Source of the DNA: Chryseobacterium gleum
GTDB taxonomy: Bacteria > Bacteroidota > Bacteroidia > Flavobacteriales_D > Crocinitomicaceae
Assembly (NCBI GenBank): GCA_945888625.1
Contig: CAMDAH010000007.1
Location: 1 to 64,000, forward strand
Direction: 5' to 3'
Length of the DNA stretch: 64,000 nt
Part shown: positions 36,737 to 46,077 of the stretch, piece after piece
Numbering within the stretch: position 1 is the stretch's first letter
Layout of the letters: the number at the start of each line of letters is the position of its first letter
Notes under the pieces: model-generated
Told to the model about the DNA's origin: nothing
Databases searched by the model: none
Seen by the model: the letters and a program-made list of their open reading frames with translations, nothing else
Made by a program: the position numbers and the translations under genes

Positions 36737-39180
36737 AAAAACTAAAAGCACTGGTTATCTTTCTTTCTTTGGCTCAATTTAGTTTCGGTCAATTAACTTT
36801 AACAGGACCAGACTATCTTCCAGCAAATCCTTTAAATTGTGCAGGGATAATACCGCCTGCCGGAGGTACAAACTTCACCGACGGACCCACTAATTATTTG
36901 CCTAATATGAATGAAATCGTCGTTTTTTGTCCTGATTTGACACAAGGCTCAAAGGTTTCAATTGCGTTCGCAACAAACATTGGATTTACCTTTAACATCC
37001 ACCCCACAGATACCTTATATGTCTACGATGGCCCATCCATTGCTTCGCCTTTACTTGGTGCCTACAATTCAGGAACTAATCCAAATGGTTTTTTTGTACA
37101 GGCATCATTTCAAAACAATCCATCAGGTTGTTTGACCTTAAGATTTAAGTCCAATGGAAGTAACGAAGGAACAGGATGGGATGCAAATGTAGCCTGTGGC
37201 AATCCACAACAACCGTTTTTTCCTCACATACAAGCTTATATTAATGGTACAGGTGCAAACGCATTAAACCCGATAGATACTGGATATGTTGATATTTGTT
37301 TTGGAGATTCTATTTTATTTGTTTCCACTGCAAACTTTCCATACGCGTCAGAAATCACCAACACAGGGTACTCACAGAATGCTAATAATTGTTCTTATCA
37401 ATGGACGATTGGTGGCATCGGCCAATTTAACAATGACTCACTTTGGTTTACTCCACCTCAACGTGCCGGCTATTTTGTGGACTTACGTATAACCGATATT
37501 TTTCCGCTTATCGAAAGAATAACTTGTAAAGTGAGGGTTTCACAATTACCTAGTTTCGCTGGCACAGGTCCTTTCCAAGATACCGTTTGTTTGGGGGAAA
37601 ACACCCTGTTAATTGGCGGTGTTACCCCTCAAGATACCGTTGGGGTAGCTATTCCAAATGGTGAATTTCAAATTGGGGGTATTTTTGCAGGATTAACATA
37701 TCTTCCTGATGGATCGGGGGCACAATACCAAACAAATATTGCCATCTCTGGATTTGATGACAGTACACTTATAACCGGCGCAGGTGACTTTGACCAATTG
37801 TGTATCGACATCGAGCACTCCTATATTGGCGACTTAGAAATTTCATTAACCTGTCCCACTGGTGTAGTTGTTTCCTTGATGAATGCCTATAATCAATTTG
37901 GTGAAATGATTCCGGGAGGTTGTGGAAATGGAATTGGAACATTTTTGGGAAATGACACGAATTTGGACGGAGGTGCCCCAGGGTCACCTGTTTGGACCTA
38001 CTGTTTTTCTCCTACAATGGCTACATTGGGTTCTATCTGTTCAGAAAACGCAGCAGGGAATTTTATTACCAACTCTTATGGATTTCCTTCAATGAATCCC
38101 AATGGTGTTTACCTACCAGATGGAAATTTTAATGACTTTATCGGTTGTCCTGTCAACGGAAATTGGACCATCACCGTGCAAGACAATCAAGGAATAGACG
38201 ATGGATATATTTTTCAATGGGGACTTTATTTCAACGCGTCACTTTATCCTGAATCTGAAGGATACCAAAATTCAGTTGTTTCTGATTTTTGGTCGAACAA
38301 CCCCTCCATCATATCTGGACAGCTAGACACTGCGATAATAATACAACCACTTATTGCAGGTACTTCTTTTTACACTTACAATGTGGTTGATGACTTTGGG
38401 TGTAGTTATGACACTACAGTAACTTTAGAAGTGTTGCCCTTACCCTATATTTTTAATGACACAGTTGCCTGTAACCTGTTCTATCAAGTACAGAACTCCT
38501 TTTCATTCAATGGAGGAACATGGGCCTGTTCAGATACGGCTATTGATTTTTCAAATATCACTGCGCTAAATCCGATAATTACTACAACAAGCCCAGGTAT
38601 TTATTTAGTTACCTACACAGACTTCGCATGCAGCAAAATAGATTCCGCCGTTATTGAATTTCCTCCGTACGTGTATACACAAGTGTTGGACTCAGCAATT
38701 TGTTTTGGTGCGGAAATAGTAATAAATGCAGCAACCATCAACTCCGGAAACATTCAGCAGGGATATGATCCCCCGTTTACATTAGACTGGAATACCGGTT
38801 CTTCTGGACCGTCAATAACTGTTAATACAGCCGGAAATTACGCAGTTACAATGGCAAATGTTTGCCACTCCAGTAGCGATACAGCCACGATAACAATCAA
38901 ACCTTGCGACATTGAAGTGCCGAATATAATTGTCTTATCATCAGCAGCGGGTAACCATATTTTTAACGTTGACTACGATGGAATTGCCACTTTTGAATGT
39001 TTTATTTTGAACCGTTGGGGGAATATTATTTATACTTACACTGACCCAGCAGGTGGTTGGGATGGGAAAGCACAAGACGGGAAACTCGTGGAAGAAGGGA
39101 CTTATTTTTACAAAATCAACGCAACTTTTGATGGTGGAATTGAAATCGAAAAGCATGGTTTTGTTTACGTAAAATACTGA
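36733..39180 (+). CDS. Large secreted CUB/P-domain protein with type B T9SS sorting domain
   Basis: An 815-residue exported protein. The signal peptide ends SFGQ at about residue 20. Residues about 35-155 look like a CUB domain (TLYVYDGPSIASPLLGAY and paired Cys). About 335-502 form a proprotein-convertase P domain (CIDIEHSYIGDLEISL, NWTITVQDNQGIDDG). Ig-like and PKD-like segments follow, and about 729-815 are the CHU_C sorting domain (CFILNRWGNIIYTY, GGWDGKAQDGK). No protease domain is visible, so it is likely a cell-surface adhesin or binding protein. It is coupled to the small upstream secreted protein by a 4-base overlap. Confidence 0.88.
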   Translation: MKKLKALVIFLSLAQFSFGQLTLTGPDYLPANPLNCAGIIPPAGGTNFTDGPTNYLPNMNEIVVFCPDLTQGSKVSIAFATNIGFTFNIHPTDTLYVYDGPSIASPLLGAYNSGTNPNGFFVQASFQNNPSGCLTLRFKSNGSNEGTGWDANVACGNPQQPFFPHIQAYINGTGANALNPIDTGYVDICFGDSILFVSTANFPYASEITNTGYSQNANNCSYQWTIGGIGQFNNDSLWFTPPQRAGYFVDLRITDIFPLIERITCKVRVSQLPSFAGTGPFQDTVCLGENTLLIGGVTPQDTVGVAIPNGEFQIGGIFAGLTYLPDGSGAQYQTNIAISGFDDSTLITGAGDFDQLCIDIEHSYIGDLEISLTCPTGVVVSLMNAYNQFGEMIPGGCGNGIGTFLGNDTNLDGGAPGSPVWTYCFSPTMATLGSICSENAAGNFITNSYGFPSMNPNGVYLPDGNFNDFIGCPVNGNWTITVQDNQGIDDGYIFQWGLYFNASLYPESEGYQNSVVSDFWSNNPSIISGQLDTAIIIQPLIAGTSFYTYNVVDDFGCSYDTTVTLEVLPLPYIFNDTVACNLFYQVQNSFSFNGGTWACSDTAIDFSNITALNPIITTTSPGIYLVTYTDFACSKIDSAVIEFPPYVYTQVLDSAICFGAEIVINAATINSGNIQQGYDPPFTLDWNTGSSGPSITVNTAGNYAVTMANVCHSSSDTATITIKPCDIEVPNIIVLSSAAGNHIFNVDYDGIATFECFILNRWGNIIYTYTDPAGGWDGKAQDGKLVEEGTYFYKINATFDGGIEIEKHGFVYVKY

Positions 39181-39300
39181 TTCAACCTTATTGGCCGGTA
39201 CTACATTTATAATATTTATAGAATCGATTTACAACCAATGTGTTTCAAGATAGCCATAAACATTTACCCAAATGCCCTGTTTATCAACCAGACGTTTTTG

Positions 39301-39308
39301 TAATTTTG
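39301..39308 (+). promoter_or_regulatory. -7 promoter element for gap
   Basis: TAATTTTG, an exact TAnnTTTG, 12 bases before the gap ATG at 39321, giving a predicted leader of only a few bases. Confidence 0.55.
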
Positions 39309-39320
39309 TAAATAAAGAAA

Positions 39321-40310
39321 ATGAAAATTGTTGGTGTTAATGGATTTGGGAGAATTGGTCGTTGTTTTACACGTATTGCCCTGTTTGATCCTACAATAGA
39401 GATTGCACTTGTAAATGATTTAGCTGACATTTCTATTTTAGCCCATCTACTCAAATACGACAGCGTGCATGGCAAACTTCCGTTAGATTTTGTAATTGAG
39501 GGTAACGCGCTAGTTTTCTCCAATGGAAAAACAATCAATTTTCTTCAGAAGAAAAATCCAGAAGATATCAATTGGAACGAATACAATGTGAACTACGTGA
39601 TTGAATCCACGGGCTTGTTTTTATCGAGAGAACTTGCAACAAAACACTTAAAACCAGGCGTGAAAAAAGTAATCCTTTCTGCACCATCCACAGACGCCTC
39701 GGTAAAAAGTATCGTTTTAGGTGTAAATGACAGCGAATTAGATCCAAATGATTTAATAATTTCAAACGCATCCTGCACAACTAATAACGCGGCGCCGATG
39801 ATAAAAATACTTAACGAGTTGTTTCCGATAGATGTTGCTTATATTTCCACCATCCATAGCTACACATCAGATCAACGCTTGCATGATTCTCCTCACAAAG
39901 ACTTAAGAAGAGCACGTGCTGCCAACATGTCTATTATTCCTACATCGACAGGCGCAGCAAAAGCGATAACTCAAATCTTTCCTGAACTTACTGGAAAAAT
40001 TACCGGCGGAAGCGTACGCGTTCCCGTTTCAGATGGTTCAATGACAGAACTAACACTAATAAGCCACAAAATAATTACCGCAGCAGCAATTAATGAAGCG
40101 ATGAAATCTGCATCGGAAGGTCGCTTAAAGGGAATTCTATCTTACACTGAAGATCCTATCGTTTCAGCCGACATAATCGGAAATCCAACTAGTTGTCTTT
40201 TTGATAGCGGCCTAACCCTTGTATTTAACAACCTCATTAAAGTAGTCGGTTGGTACGATAATGAAATGGGATACTCAAACCGTTTAATCGATTTAATAAA
40301 GATTATTTAA
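39321..40310 (+). CDS. gap: Glyceraldehyde-3-phosphate dehydrogenase, type I
   Basis: A 329-residue glycolytic enzyme oxidising glyceraldehyde-3-phosphate with NAD and phosphate. The N-terminal GVNGFGRIGR is the NAD-binding motif; the catalytic Cys152 lies in SNASCTTNN; the catalytic His is in ISTIHSYTSDQ; the C-terminal GWYDNEMGYSNR is conserved. It meets pgk, the next enzyme of glycolysis, tail to tail with a shared TTAA as both stop codons. That convergent arrangement differs from the usual gap-pgk operon. Confidence 0.96.
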   Translation: MKIVGVNGFGRIGRCFTRIALFDPTIEIALVNDLADISILAHLLKYDSVHGKLPLDFVIEGNALVFSNGKTINFLQKKNPEDINWNEYNVNYVIESTGLFLSRELATKHLKPGVKKVILSAPSTDASVKSIVLGVNDSELDPNDLIISNASCTTNNAAPMIKILNELFPIDVAYISTIHSYTSDQRLHDSPHKDLRRARAANMSIIPTSTGAAKAITQIFPELTGKITGGSVRVPVSDGSMTELTLISHKIITAAAINEAMKSASEGRLKGILSYTEDPIVSADIIGNPTSCLFDSGLTLVFNNLIKVVGWYDNEMGYSNRLIDLIKII

Positions 40311-41500
40311 TTTGTTAGTGCGGAAATTCCAGGTAATTCCTTTCCCTCAAAATACTCTAACAAAGCGCCACCTCCCGTACTAACGTAACTGACTTGATCT
40401 TCAAAGCCAAATTTTTGTACTGCAGCAGCACTATCACCGCCACCTATTAAACTGAATGCCCCATTCTTCGTGGCTAAGGCAACATCAGCAGCAATTGATA
40501 TTGTTCCTTTAGAAAAAGGAGTGAGCTCGAAAACCCCCATTGGTCCGTTCCAAAGTAACGTTTTGCTATTCAAAATCACCTCCCGAAAGTCGCCAATGGC
40601 TTTTTCGCCAATATCCAGTCCCATCCAATCTTTTGGTATTTTATCGCTTGAACAATTGCTTACTTGAGCCGAAGCGGAAAAAGCATCTGCAATGACGGAG
40701 TCTGCCGGCAAATGAATAGCGACTCCTTCAGATTTAGCTTGTGATAAAATGGAATTACAGGTTTCTAAAAGTTCCTCTTCGCAGAGCGAATTTCCTATTT
40801 CACCTCCCATAGCCTTAAAAAAAGTGAAGGCCATTCCACCGCCAATAATAATATGATCCGCCACAGATAATAAGTTTTTTATAATTAATAGCTTGTCAGA
40901 CACCTTAGCACCACCAATTATTGCTGTAAATGGTTTATTTCCATGCTTTATGACTTTTTGCGCTGTTTCGATTTCTCCCTGCATTAAAAACCCCATCATT
41001 TTTGCGTTTGGAAAAAAAGTTGCGATTTGGGTAGTACTCGCATGTGCTCGATGCGCGGCACCAAAAGCATCGTTTATAAAACAATCACCTAAATGCGCCA
41101 GCTTTCTTGCAAAACTAATATCTCCAGAAGTTTCTTCTTTGTGAAACCGAACATTTTCCAAAAGCAAAACCTCTCCTGGCTGCAATTCTTTGGCCAAGGT
41201 TTGGGCGTCTTCGCCGATGCAATCCTCTGCAAAATATATTGTTTTACCTAACAAGTCAGCAAGACAAGAGCGTAATAAGCGCAAAGAACAATCCTTATCA
41301 AAACCAAATTTGGGACGCCCAAAATGCGACAACAAGATAACCGCTCCACCACCCTTGAGCACATGTGAAATTGTGGGGATAGCAGCCCTGATGCGCTTAT
41401 CATCTGTTATTACTCCTTTTAACTTATCGAAAGGCACATTAAAATCAACTCGTATTAGTGCTTTCTTATTGGAAAAATCAAAATCGTTTAATGCAAACAT
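40307..41500 (-). CDS. pgk: Phosphoglycerate kinase
   Basis: A 397-residue glycolytic kinase producing ATP from 1,3-bisphosphoglycerate. Signatures are KKALIRVDFNVPF, ILLSHFGRPK, LLLENVRFHKEE, FTAIIGGAKVSDKL, LWNGPMGVFE and LIGGGDSAAAVQKFG. I start it at the ATG at 41500 (MFALNDFDFS). The ORF-track TTG at 41521 lies inside the promoter element TAATTTTG, and the extra residues do not match the family start. Its stop shares TTAA with gap. Confidence 0.96.
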   Translation of the reverse strand: MFALNDFDFSNKKALIRVDFNVPFDKLKGVITDDKRIRAAIPTISHVLKGGGAVILLSHFGRPKFGFDKDCSLRLLRSCLADLLGKTIYFAEDCIGEDAQTLAKELQPGEVLLLENVRFHKEETSGDISFARKLAHLGDCFINDAFGAAHRAHASTTQIATFFPNAKMMGFLMQGEIETAQKVIKHGNKPFTAIIGGAKVSDKLLIIKNLLSVADHIIIGGGMAFTFFKAMGGEIGNSLCEEELLETCNSILSQAKSEGVAIHLPADSVIADAFSASAQVSNCSSDKIPKDWMGLDIGEKAIGDFREVILNSKTLLWNGPMGVFELTPFSKGTISIAADVALATKNGAFSLIGGGDSAAAVQKFGFEDQVSYVSTGGGALLEYFEGKELPGISALTN

Positions 41501-41518
41501 TGAGAAAAAAATTATTTT

Positions 41519-41526
41519 CAAAATTA
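41519..41526 (-). promoter_or_regulatory. -7 promoter element for pgk
   Basis: CAAAATTA on the plus strand (TAATTTTG on the minus strand), an exact TAnnTTTG, 18 bases upstream of the pgk ATG at 41500. Confidence 0.55.
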
Positions 41527-41601
41527 GCTAAAAACAAAAGAAATAAAGAAAATCTTAAGAACAAGAATTATGTGTAATTTTAACAAATAAATTAATTTAA
41601 C

Positions 41602-44277
41602 ATGACAAAAATATTTTTTATCCTTCTTGTTTTAGCTTCACTTGCAGCCTGTAAAACAAAACAAGCTTTTGAGTTACAAGACGAATTTACTTTAGAAGAC
41701 ACCCCTTTCGATGACAGTTCTGAATATATCGGCGATGATTTTGACTTTGAGGGTGAGTTTGACTTTGAGGAGGAGGAAGTTGACGTTCGTGGGATTTACA
41801 ATCCTTCTCGAACATTATTGAGTGACCTAATTCACACGAAATTAGACGTTAATTTTAATTGGGCTCAGTCGCGAATGAACGGAAGAGCTACCATAAGCGC
41901 TAAGCAACATTTTTATTCCTCCGATAGCTTAATTTTAGATGCGAAAGGAATGGACATTTTGAAAGTGACCTTAAATGGAAAGCCGCTTTCTTATACCTAC
42001 CGAGATAGCTTAAAATTATTTATTCAATTGGATAAGTCCTATAAGAAAGAGGAGGTTTTTACGATAGTCATCGACTATACAGCCAAACCTGATGAGCGAC
42101 AAGTTGGCGGCAGCCAAGCTATAACCTCAGATAAAGGACTTTTCTTTATTAATCCCAAAGGAAGCGACAAAAATCAAATGCCACAAATTTGGACGCAAGG
42201 AGAAACAGAGTCAAATTCCGTTTGGTTTCCAACAATTGACGCACCAAACGCAAAAACAACGCAAGAGATTTTCATGACGGTTGATAATAAATATAAAACC
42301 TTGTCAAACGGAAAACTTATCGCTAGTAAACAAAATGTAGATGGCACAAGAACGGATCACTGGAAACAAGATCAAGCTCATGCTCCGTATCTATTTATGA
42401 TGGCTGTCGGTGAATTTGTCACAGTAAAAGACAGCTACACACGACAGAACGGCACAAAAATGGAGGTTAACTATCTTGTTGAGCCCGAGTATGAAAAGGA
42501 TGCTAAAGCTATTTTTGGGGAAACGCCGGCTATGATAAAGTATTTCTCTGATCTTTTGGGTGTGGATTATCCTTGGGACAAATATGCACAAATTGTAGTA
42601 AGAGACTATGTTTCAGGCGCGATGGAAAATACTGGAGCAGTGATTTTTGGCGACTACGTATACAAGACAGAGCGCGAATTATTGGATGGAAATGACCAAT
42701 CTACTATAGCGCACGAATTGTTTCATCATTGGTTTGGTGATCTTGTAACATGTGAGTCTTGGGCCAATTTACCACTAAATGAATCCTTTGCAAATTATGC
42801 CCAATACCTTTGGGATGAAAAAAGATATGGACAAGACGAGGCTGACTATCAGGCAGAAAATGAGGCCAGTGGTTATTTTCAATCGGCCATGAATCAGGGA
42901 TACCATAATTTAATCTGGTTTGAGCATGGAAATAGAGAAGAAATGTTTGACGGGCATTCTTACAACAAGGGTGGACGTATATTACATATGCTTCGATCCT
43001 ATTTAGGTGATGAAGCATTTTTTAAAGGCCTAAATAATTATTTGACTTCTAATAAATATAAAGCAGCCGAAGTTCATAATCTTCGCATGGCATTTGAGGA
43101 AGTTTGTGGCGAAGACCTCAACTGGTTTTTTGATCAATGGTTTTTATCTAAAGGGCACGTGATCATACATACAGCTCAAAAAATCAATCAAGAAAAGAAT
43201 ACCGTTTCCATATCTATTAAGCAACGCCAAATAAGACCTGACTTTCCAATTTTTAAAATTCCCGTAAAAATAGCGATTTGGGATAGCGAAGGAAAACGGA
43301 CTGAAAAAACAATTATCGACAGTTTAGAACAGACATTTACCTTCGAATTTACCGGAAAGTTAAACAATGTTTTATTTGACGAAGACCAAATGCTACTTGG
43401 AAAAGTATACGAGGACAAACCACTTGAGCAATTCATCCATCAATACTATAATTCCCCGCGATATAAAGCGAGGTTAACTGCACTAAATCGTGCTGCAAAG
43501 AAAAAAAATAGTGCCACGGATAAACTTATTTTTGATGCGCTAAGCGATAAGCATTGGGATATAAAATCAAAAGCTATAGAGGCATATTCTTCTCCATCTA
43601 ACATGCTACCTGAAGAAGCATTAGCCGTATTAAAAAACATTGCTTTAACAGAAAGTAAATCAAACGTTCGTTCACTCGCAATAAAAAAAATGAGTCCTTC
43701 AGCTACTGAACCACTCATTAGCCTTTGTAAAACCGTTATTGCAAAAGACCAATCTTACTTGGTTATTGCTACAGCACTAGAAAAGTTAGCCGATTTAGAT
43801 ACAGCAGAGGCCGTTATTCAAGCAAGAAACTTAATTAAATTAAACAATCCTAAATTAACGATTAAAGCGGTAAATGTTTTAGGGACTTACGGATCACCAG
43901 AGGACTACCCATTTCTTGAAACATTAAATTTAGTAGACAAACCAAAAGGTGAAGATCAATTAAATGCCATGATTGCTTATACCTTATTTATTATTCGTCA
44001 GGACATAAACCTGCAAGAAAAATCATTAGCTGTATACAGTTATTTAACTGATGTTGGAAACAAATACACCAAAATGTGGTTGTCTAGAGCCATCGAATAC
44101 ACTATTGAACAATACACAGAAAAGTCAAGCATACTAGAAAATGAAATTGCGGAAGATGAAATGGCCAAAGCTTTTAGTGAAGCAACAAGCAAAAAAGCCT
44201 TACGACAACGTTATGAAGACCTGATTAACAACCTAAGTCCAATGGTTATAGAAGAAGAAACCATAGACACTTATTAG
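41602..44277 (+). CDS. M1-family aminopeptidase lipoprotein
   Basis: An 891-residue zinc aminopeptidase exported as a lipoprotein (lipobox ASLAACKTK, Cys at about 17). The first 45 mature residues are very acidic (stretches such as DDFDFEGEFDFEEEE), the kind of segment that can send Bacteroidota lipoproteins to the cell surface. The M1 domain follows with the exopeptidase motif SGAMENTG, zinc motif HELFHH (His371, Glu372, His375) and third ligand Glu394 in LNESFANY. A HEAT-like C-terminal domain covers about 610-885. It has its own transcript with a TAATTTTA element (7 of 8) at 41575-41582. Confidence 0.92.
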   Translation: MTKIFFILLVLASLAACKTKQAFELQDEFTLEDTPFDDSSEYIGDDFDFEGEFDFEEEEVDVRGIYNPSRTLLSDLIHTKLDVNFNWAQSRMNGRATISAKQHFYSSDSLILDAKGMDILKVTLNGKPLSYTYRDSLKLFIQLDKSYKKEEVFTIVIDYTAKPDERQVGGSQAITSDKGLFFINPKGSDKNQMPQIWTQGETESNSVWFPTIDAPNAKTTQEIFMTVDNKYKTLSNGKLIASKQNVDGTRTDHWKQDQAHAPYLFMMAVGEFVTVKDSYTRQNGTKMEVNYLVEPEYEKDAKAIFGETPAMIKYFSDLLGVDYPWDKYAQIVVRDYVSGAMENTGAVIFGDYVYKTERELLDGNDQSTIAHELFHHWFGDLVTCESWANLPLNESFANYAQYLWDEKRYGQDEADYQAENEASGYFQSAMNQGYHNLIWFEHGNREEMFDGHSYNKGGRILHMLRSYLGDEAFFKGLNNYLTSNKYKAAEVHNLRMAFEEVCGEDLNWFFDQWFLSKGHVIIHTAQKINQEKNTVSISIKQRQIRPDFPIFKIPVKIAIWDSEGKRTEKTIIDSLEQTFTFEFTGKLNNVLFDEDQMLLGKVYEDKPLEQFIHQYYNSPRYKARLTALNRAAKKKNSATDKLIFDALSDKHWDIKSKAIEAYSSPSNMLPEEALAVLKNIALTESKSNVRSLAIKKMSPSATEPLISLCKTVIAKDQSYLVIATALEKLADLDTAEAVIQARNLIKLNNPKLTIKAVNVLGTYGSPEDYPFLETLNLVDKPKGEDQLNAMIAYTLFIIRQDINLQEKSLAVYSYLTDVGNKYTKMWLSRAIEYTIEQYTEKSSILENEIAEDEMAKAFSEATSKKALRQRYEDLINNLSPMVIEEETIDTY

Positions 44278-44408
44278 ACAAAATCAAGGTGTGTTTAACT
44301 TAAGCACTAAAATTAAATGTTAAAAAAAAATAAAAAAAATTGAAGCTATTAAAATATTTATTAGTTTTGATTAATTATACGTCAAATAAACTGATTAAAA
44401 TTTAAGTA

Positions 44409-44867
44409 ATGATAGCAATTGGAGACCAACTACCTAAAATAAATGGGATAGACCAGCATGGAAATGAAATTAATTTTTCGGAGTCTGCAGGTAAAAAAAC
44501 AGTAATTTATTTTTACCCCAAAGACGATACGCCGGGGTGTACTGCTCAAGCATGTAATATAAGAGATAACTACGCGTTACTGCAAGAAAATAATATACAA
44601 ATTATAGGCGTCAGCGCGGATTCTGTTGGCTCCCACCTCAAGTTTATTCAAAAGTATGACCTTCCATTTTCATTAATAGCGGATACAAACAAAGAAATAA
44701 TAAACGCGTTTGGCGTTTGGGGAGAAAAGAATTTTATGGGTAAAACATATGATGGTATTCATCGAACAACTTTTTTAGCGAATGAAATTGGTCAAGTGAT
44801 CTCGGTGATTAAAAAACCAAATACAAAAAATCATACAATAGAAATTCTTGAATTATTTAATAGTTAG
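44409..44867 (+). CDS. bcp: Thioredoxin-dependent thiol peroxidase (BCP/PrxQ)
   Basis: A 152-residue peroxiredoxin reducing hydroperoxides. FYPKDDTPGCTAQACNIRDNY holds the peroxidatic Cys in the PGCT motif and a second Cys five residues later as resolving residue. IQIIGVSADSVGSHLKFIQKY and FGVWGEKNFMGKTYDGIHRTTF are typical BCP segments. It stands alone between the aminopeptidase and recA; I see no clear TAnnTTTG in front of it. Confidence 0.95.
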   Translation: MIAIGDQLPKINGIDQHGNEINFSESAGKKTVIYFYPKDDTPGCTAQACNIRDNYALLQENNIQIIGVSADSVGSHLKFIQKYDLPFSLIADTNKEIINAFGVWGEKNFMGKTYDGIHRTTFLANEIGQVISVIKKPNTKNHTIEILELFNS

Positions 44868-44899
44868 GAAGTTCGTAAATAGTTTACGTGCTACGTCAA

Positions 44900-44907
44900 T
44901 AACTTTG
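44900..44907 (+). promoter_or_regulatory. -7 promoter element for recA
   Basis: TAACTTTG, an exact TAnnTTTG, 39 bases before the recA ATG, leaving a short A/T-only leader. I see no recognisable SOS operator, but flavobacterial LexA-type sites are not one I can identify by eye. Confidence 0.55.
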
Positions 44908-44946
44908 TTGTATTAAAAATTTATAAAAAAAATTAAATTAAAAAAA

Positions 44947-45978
44947 ATGGCAAAAAAAGAAGTAAATGAAGAGAAGCTAAAAGCGCTTCAATTAACAATG
45001 GAAAAATTAGATAAAACATACGGAAAAGGTTCTGTAATGAAATTAGGTGACTCGCCGGTAGAAAAAGTGGAGGTTATTCCAACAGGATCATTAACATTAG
45101 ATTTAGCGTTGGGCATAAATGGCTATCCAAAAGGACGAGTTGTTGAAATATACGGACCGGAATCATCTGGTAAAACAACACTTGCTATCCATGCAATTGC
45201 AGAAGTCCAAAAACAAGGTGGAATTGCAGCATTTATTGATGCAGAACATGCATTTGATCAATTTTATGCTAAAAATCTGGGTGTTGATATCGCTAATCTA
45301 CTAATTTCACAACCAGACAATGGGGAACAAGCGTTAGAAATAGCAGACAATTTAATTCGATCTGGTGCAATTGACTTAATTGTGATTGACTCCGTAGCCG
45401 CTTTAACGCCGAAAGCAGAAATTGAAGGAGAAATGGGCGACTCACAAATGGGGCTTCAAGCAAGACTAATGTCTAAAGCACTAAGAAAATTAACAGGTTC
45501 AATTAATAAAGCGGGTACTTGTTGTATCTTTATTAACCAATTAAGAGATAAAATTGGCGTCATGTTCGGAAATCCAGAAACGACAACAGGAGGAAATGCA
45601 CTGAAATTTTACTCCTCTATTCGACTAGATATAAGGCGTTCAACGCAACTAAAAGACGGCGAAGAAATTGTGGGTAACCGCGTAAAAGTCAAAGTTGTAA
45701 AAAATAAAGTAGCGCCGCCTTTTAGAAAAGCCGAATTTGACATCCTTTATGGATCAGGGATTTCAAAGATTGGCGAGATAATCGATTTAGGTGTTGAACT
45801 TAATGTACTTAAAAAAAGTGGTTCATGGTTTTCGTATGGTGAAACAAGATTAGGGCAAGGACGCGAATCCATCAAATCGATTTTATTAGATAACCCAGAA
45901 TTAGCTGAAGAACTTGAATTGAAAATAAAAGCTCAACTAGAACAACCAGGAGCCCAAACTCAAATTCTTCAGGACTAA
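44947..45978 (+). CDS. recA: Recombinase RecA
   Basis: A 343-residue ATP-dependent strand-exchange protein for homologous recombination and the SOS response. Walker A is [33 protein letters not shown] covers Walker B and the DNA-binding loop L1; [28 protein letters not shown] is the conserved L2 region. Length is normal. The gene is monocistronic, with its own promoter and a clear hairpin terminator 14 bases after the stop. Confidence 0.97.
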   Translation: MAKKEVNEEKLKALQLTMEKLDKTYGKGSVMKLGDSPVEKVEVIPTGSLTLDLALGINGYPKGRVVEIYGPESSGKTTLAIHAIAEVQKQGGIAAFIDAEHAFDQFYAKNLGVDIANLLISQPDNGEQALEIADNLIRSGAIDLIVIDSVAALTPKAEIEGEMGDSQMGLQARLMSKALRKLTGSINKAGTCCIFINQLRDKIGVMFGNPETTTGGNALKFYSSIRLDIRRSTQLKDGEEIVGNRVKVKVVKNKVAPPFRKAEFDILYGSGISKIGEIIDLGVELNVLKKSGSWFSYGETRLGQGRESIKSILLDNPELAEELELKIKAQLEQPGAQTQILQD

Positions 45979-45991
45979 ATTATTGTGACTA

Positions 45992-46020
45992 TAAAAAAGA
46001 GGAAGAAAACCTCTTTTTTA
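45992..46020 (+). terminator. Intrinsic terminator after recA
   Basis: An 11-bp stem TAAAAAAGAGG/CCTCTTTTTTA around the loop AAGAAAA, ending in a T-run, begins 14 bases after the recA stop codon. It would also work on the minus strand. Confidence 0.85.
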
Positions 46021-46032
46021 TAGAATTATTCT

Positions 46033-46061
46033 TTTGGAATTAATATTTTCCATTAAATTTG
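46033..46061 (+). promoter_or_regulatory. Complete promoter TTTG-N17-TAAATTTG
   Basis: TTTG at 46033-46036, a 17-base spacer, and an exact TAnnTTTG at 46054-46061; the ATG of the Ig-like lipoprotein follows 16 bases later. It is one of the two best-formed promoters in the window. Confidence 0.65.
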
Positions 46062-46077
46062 GTAAAAAATCTAAACC

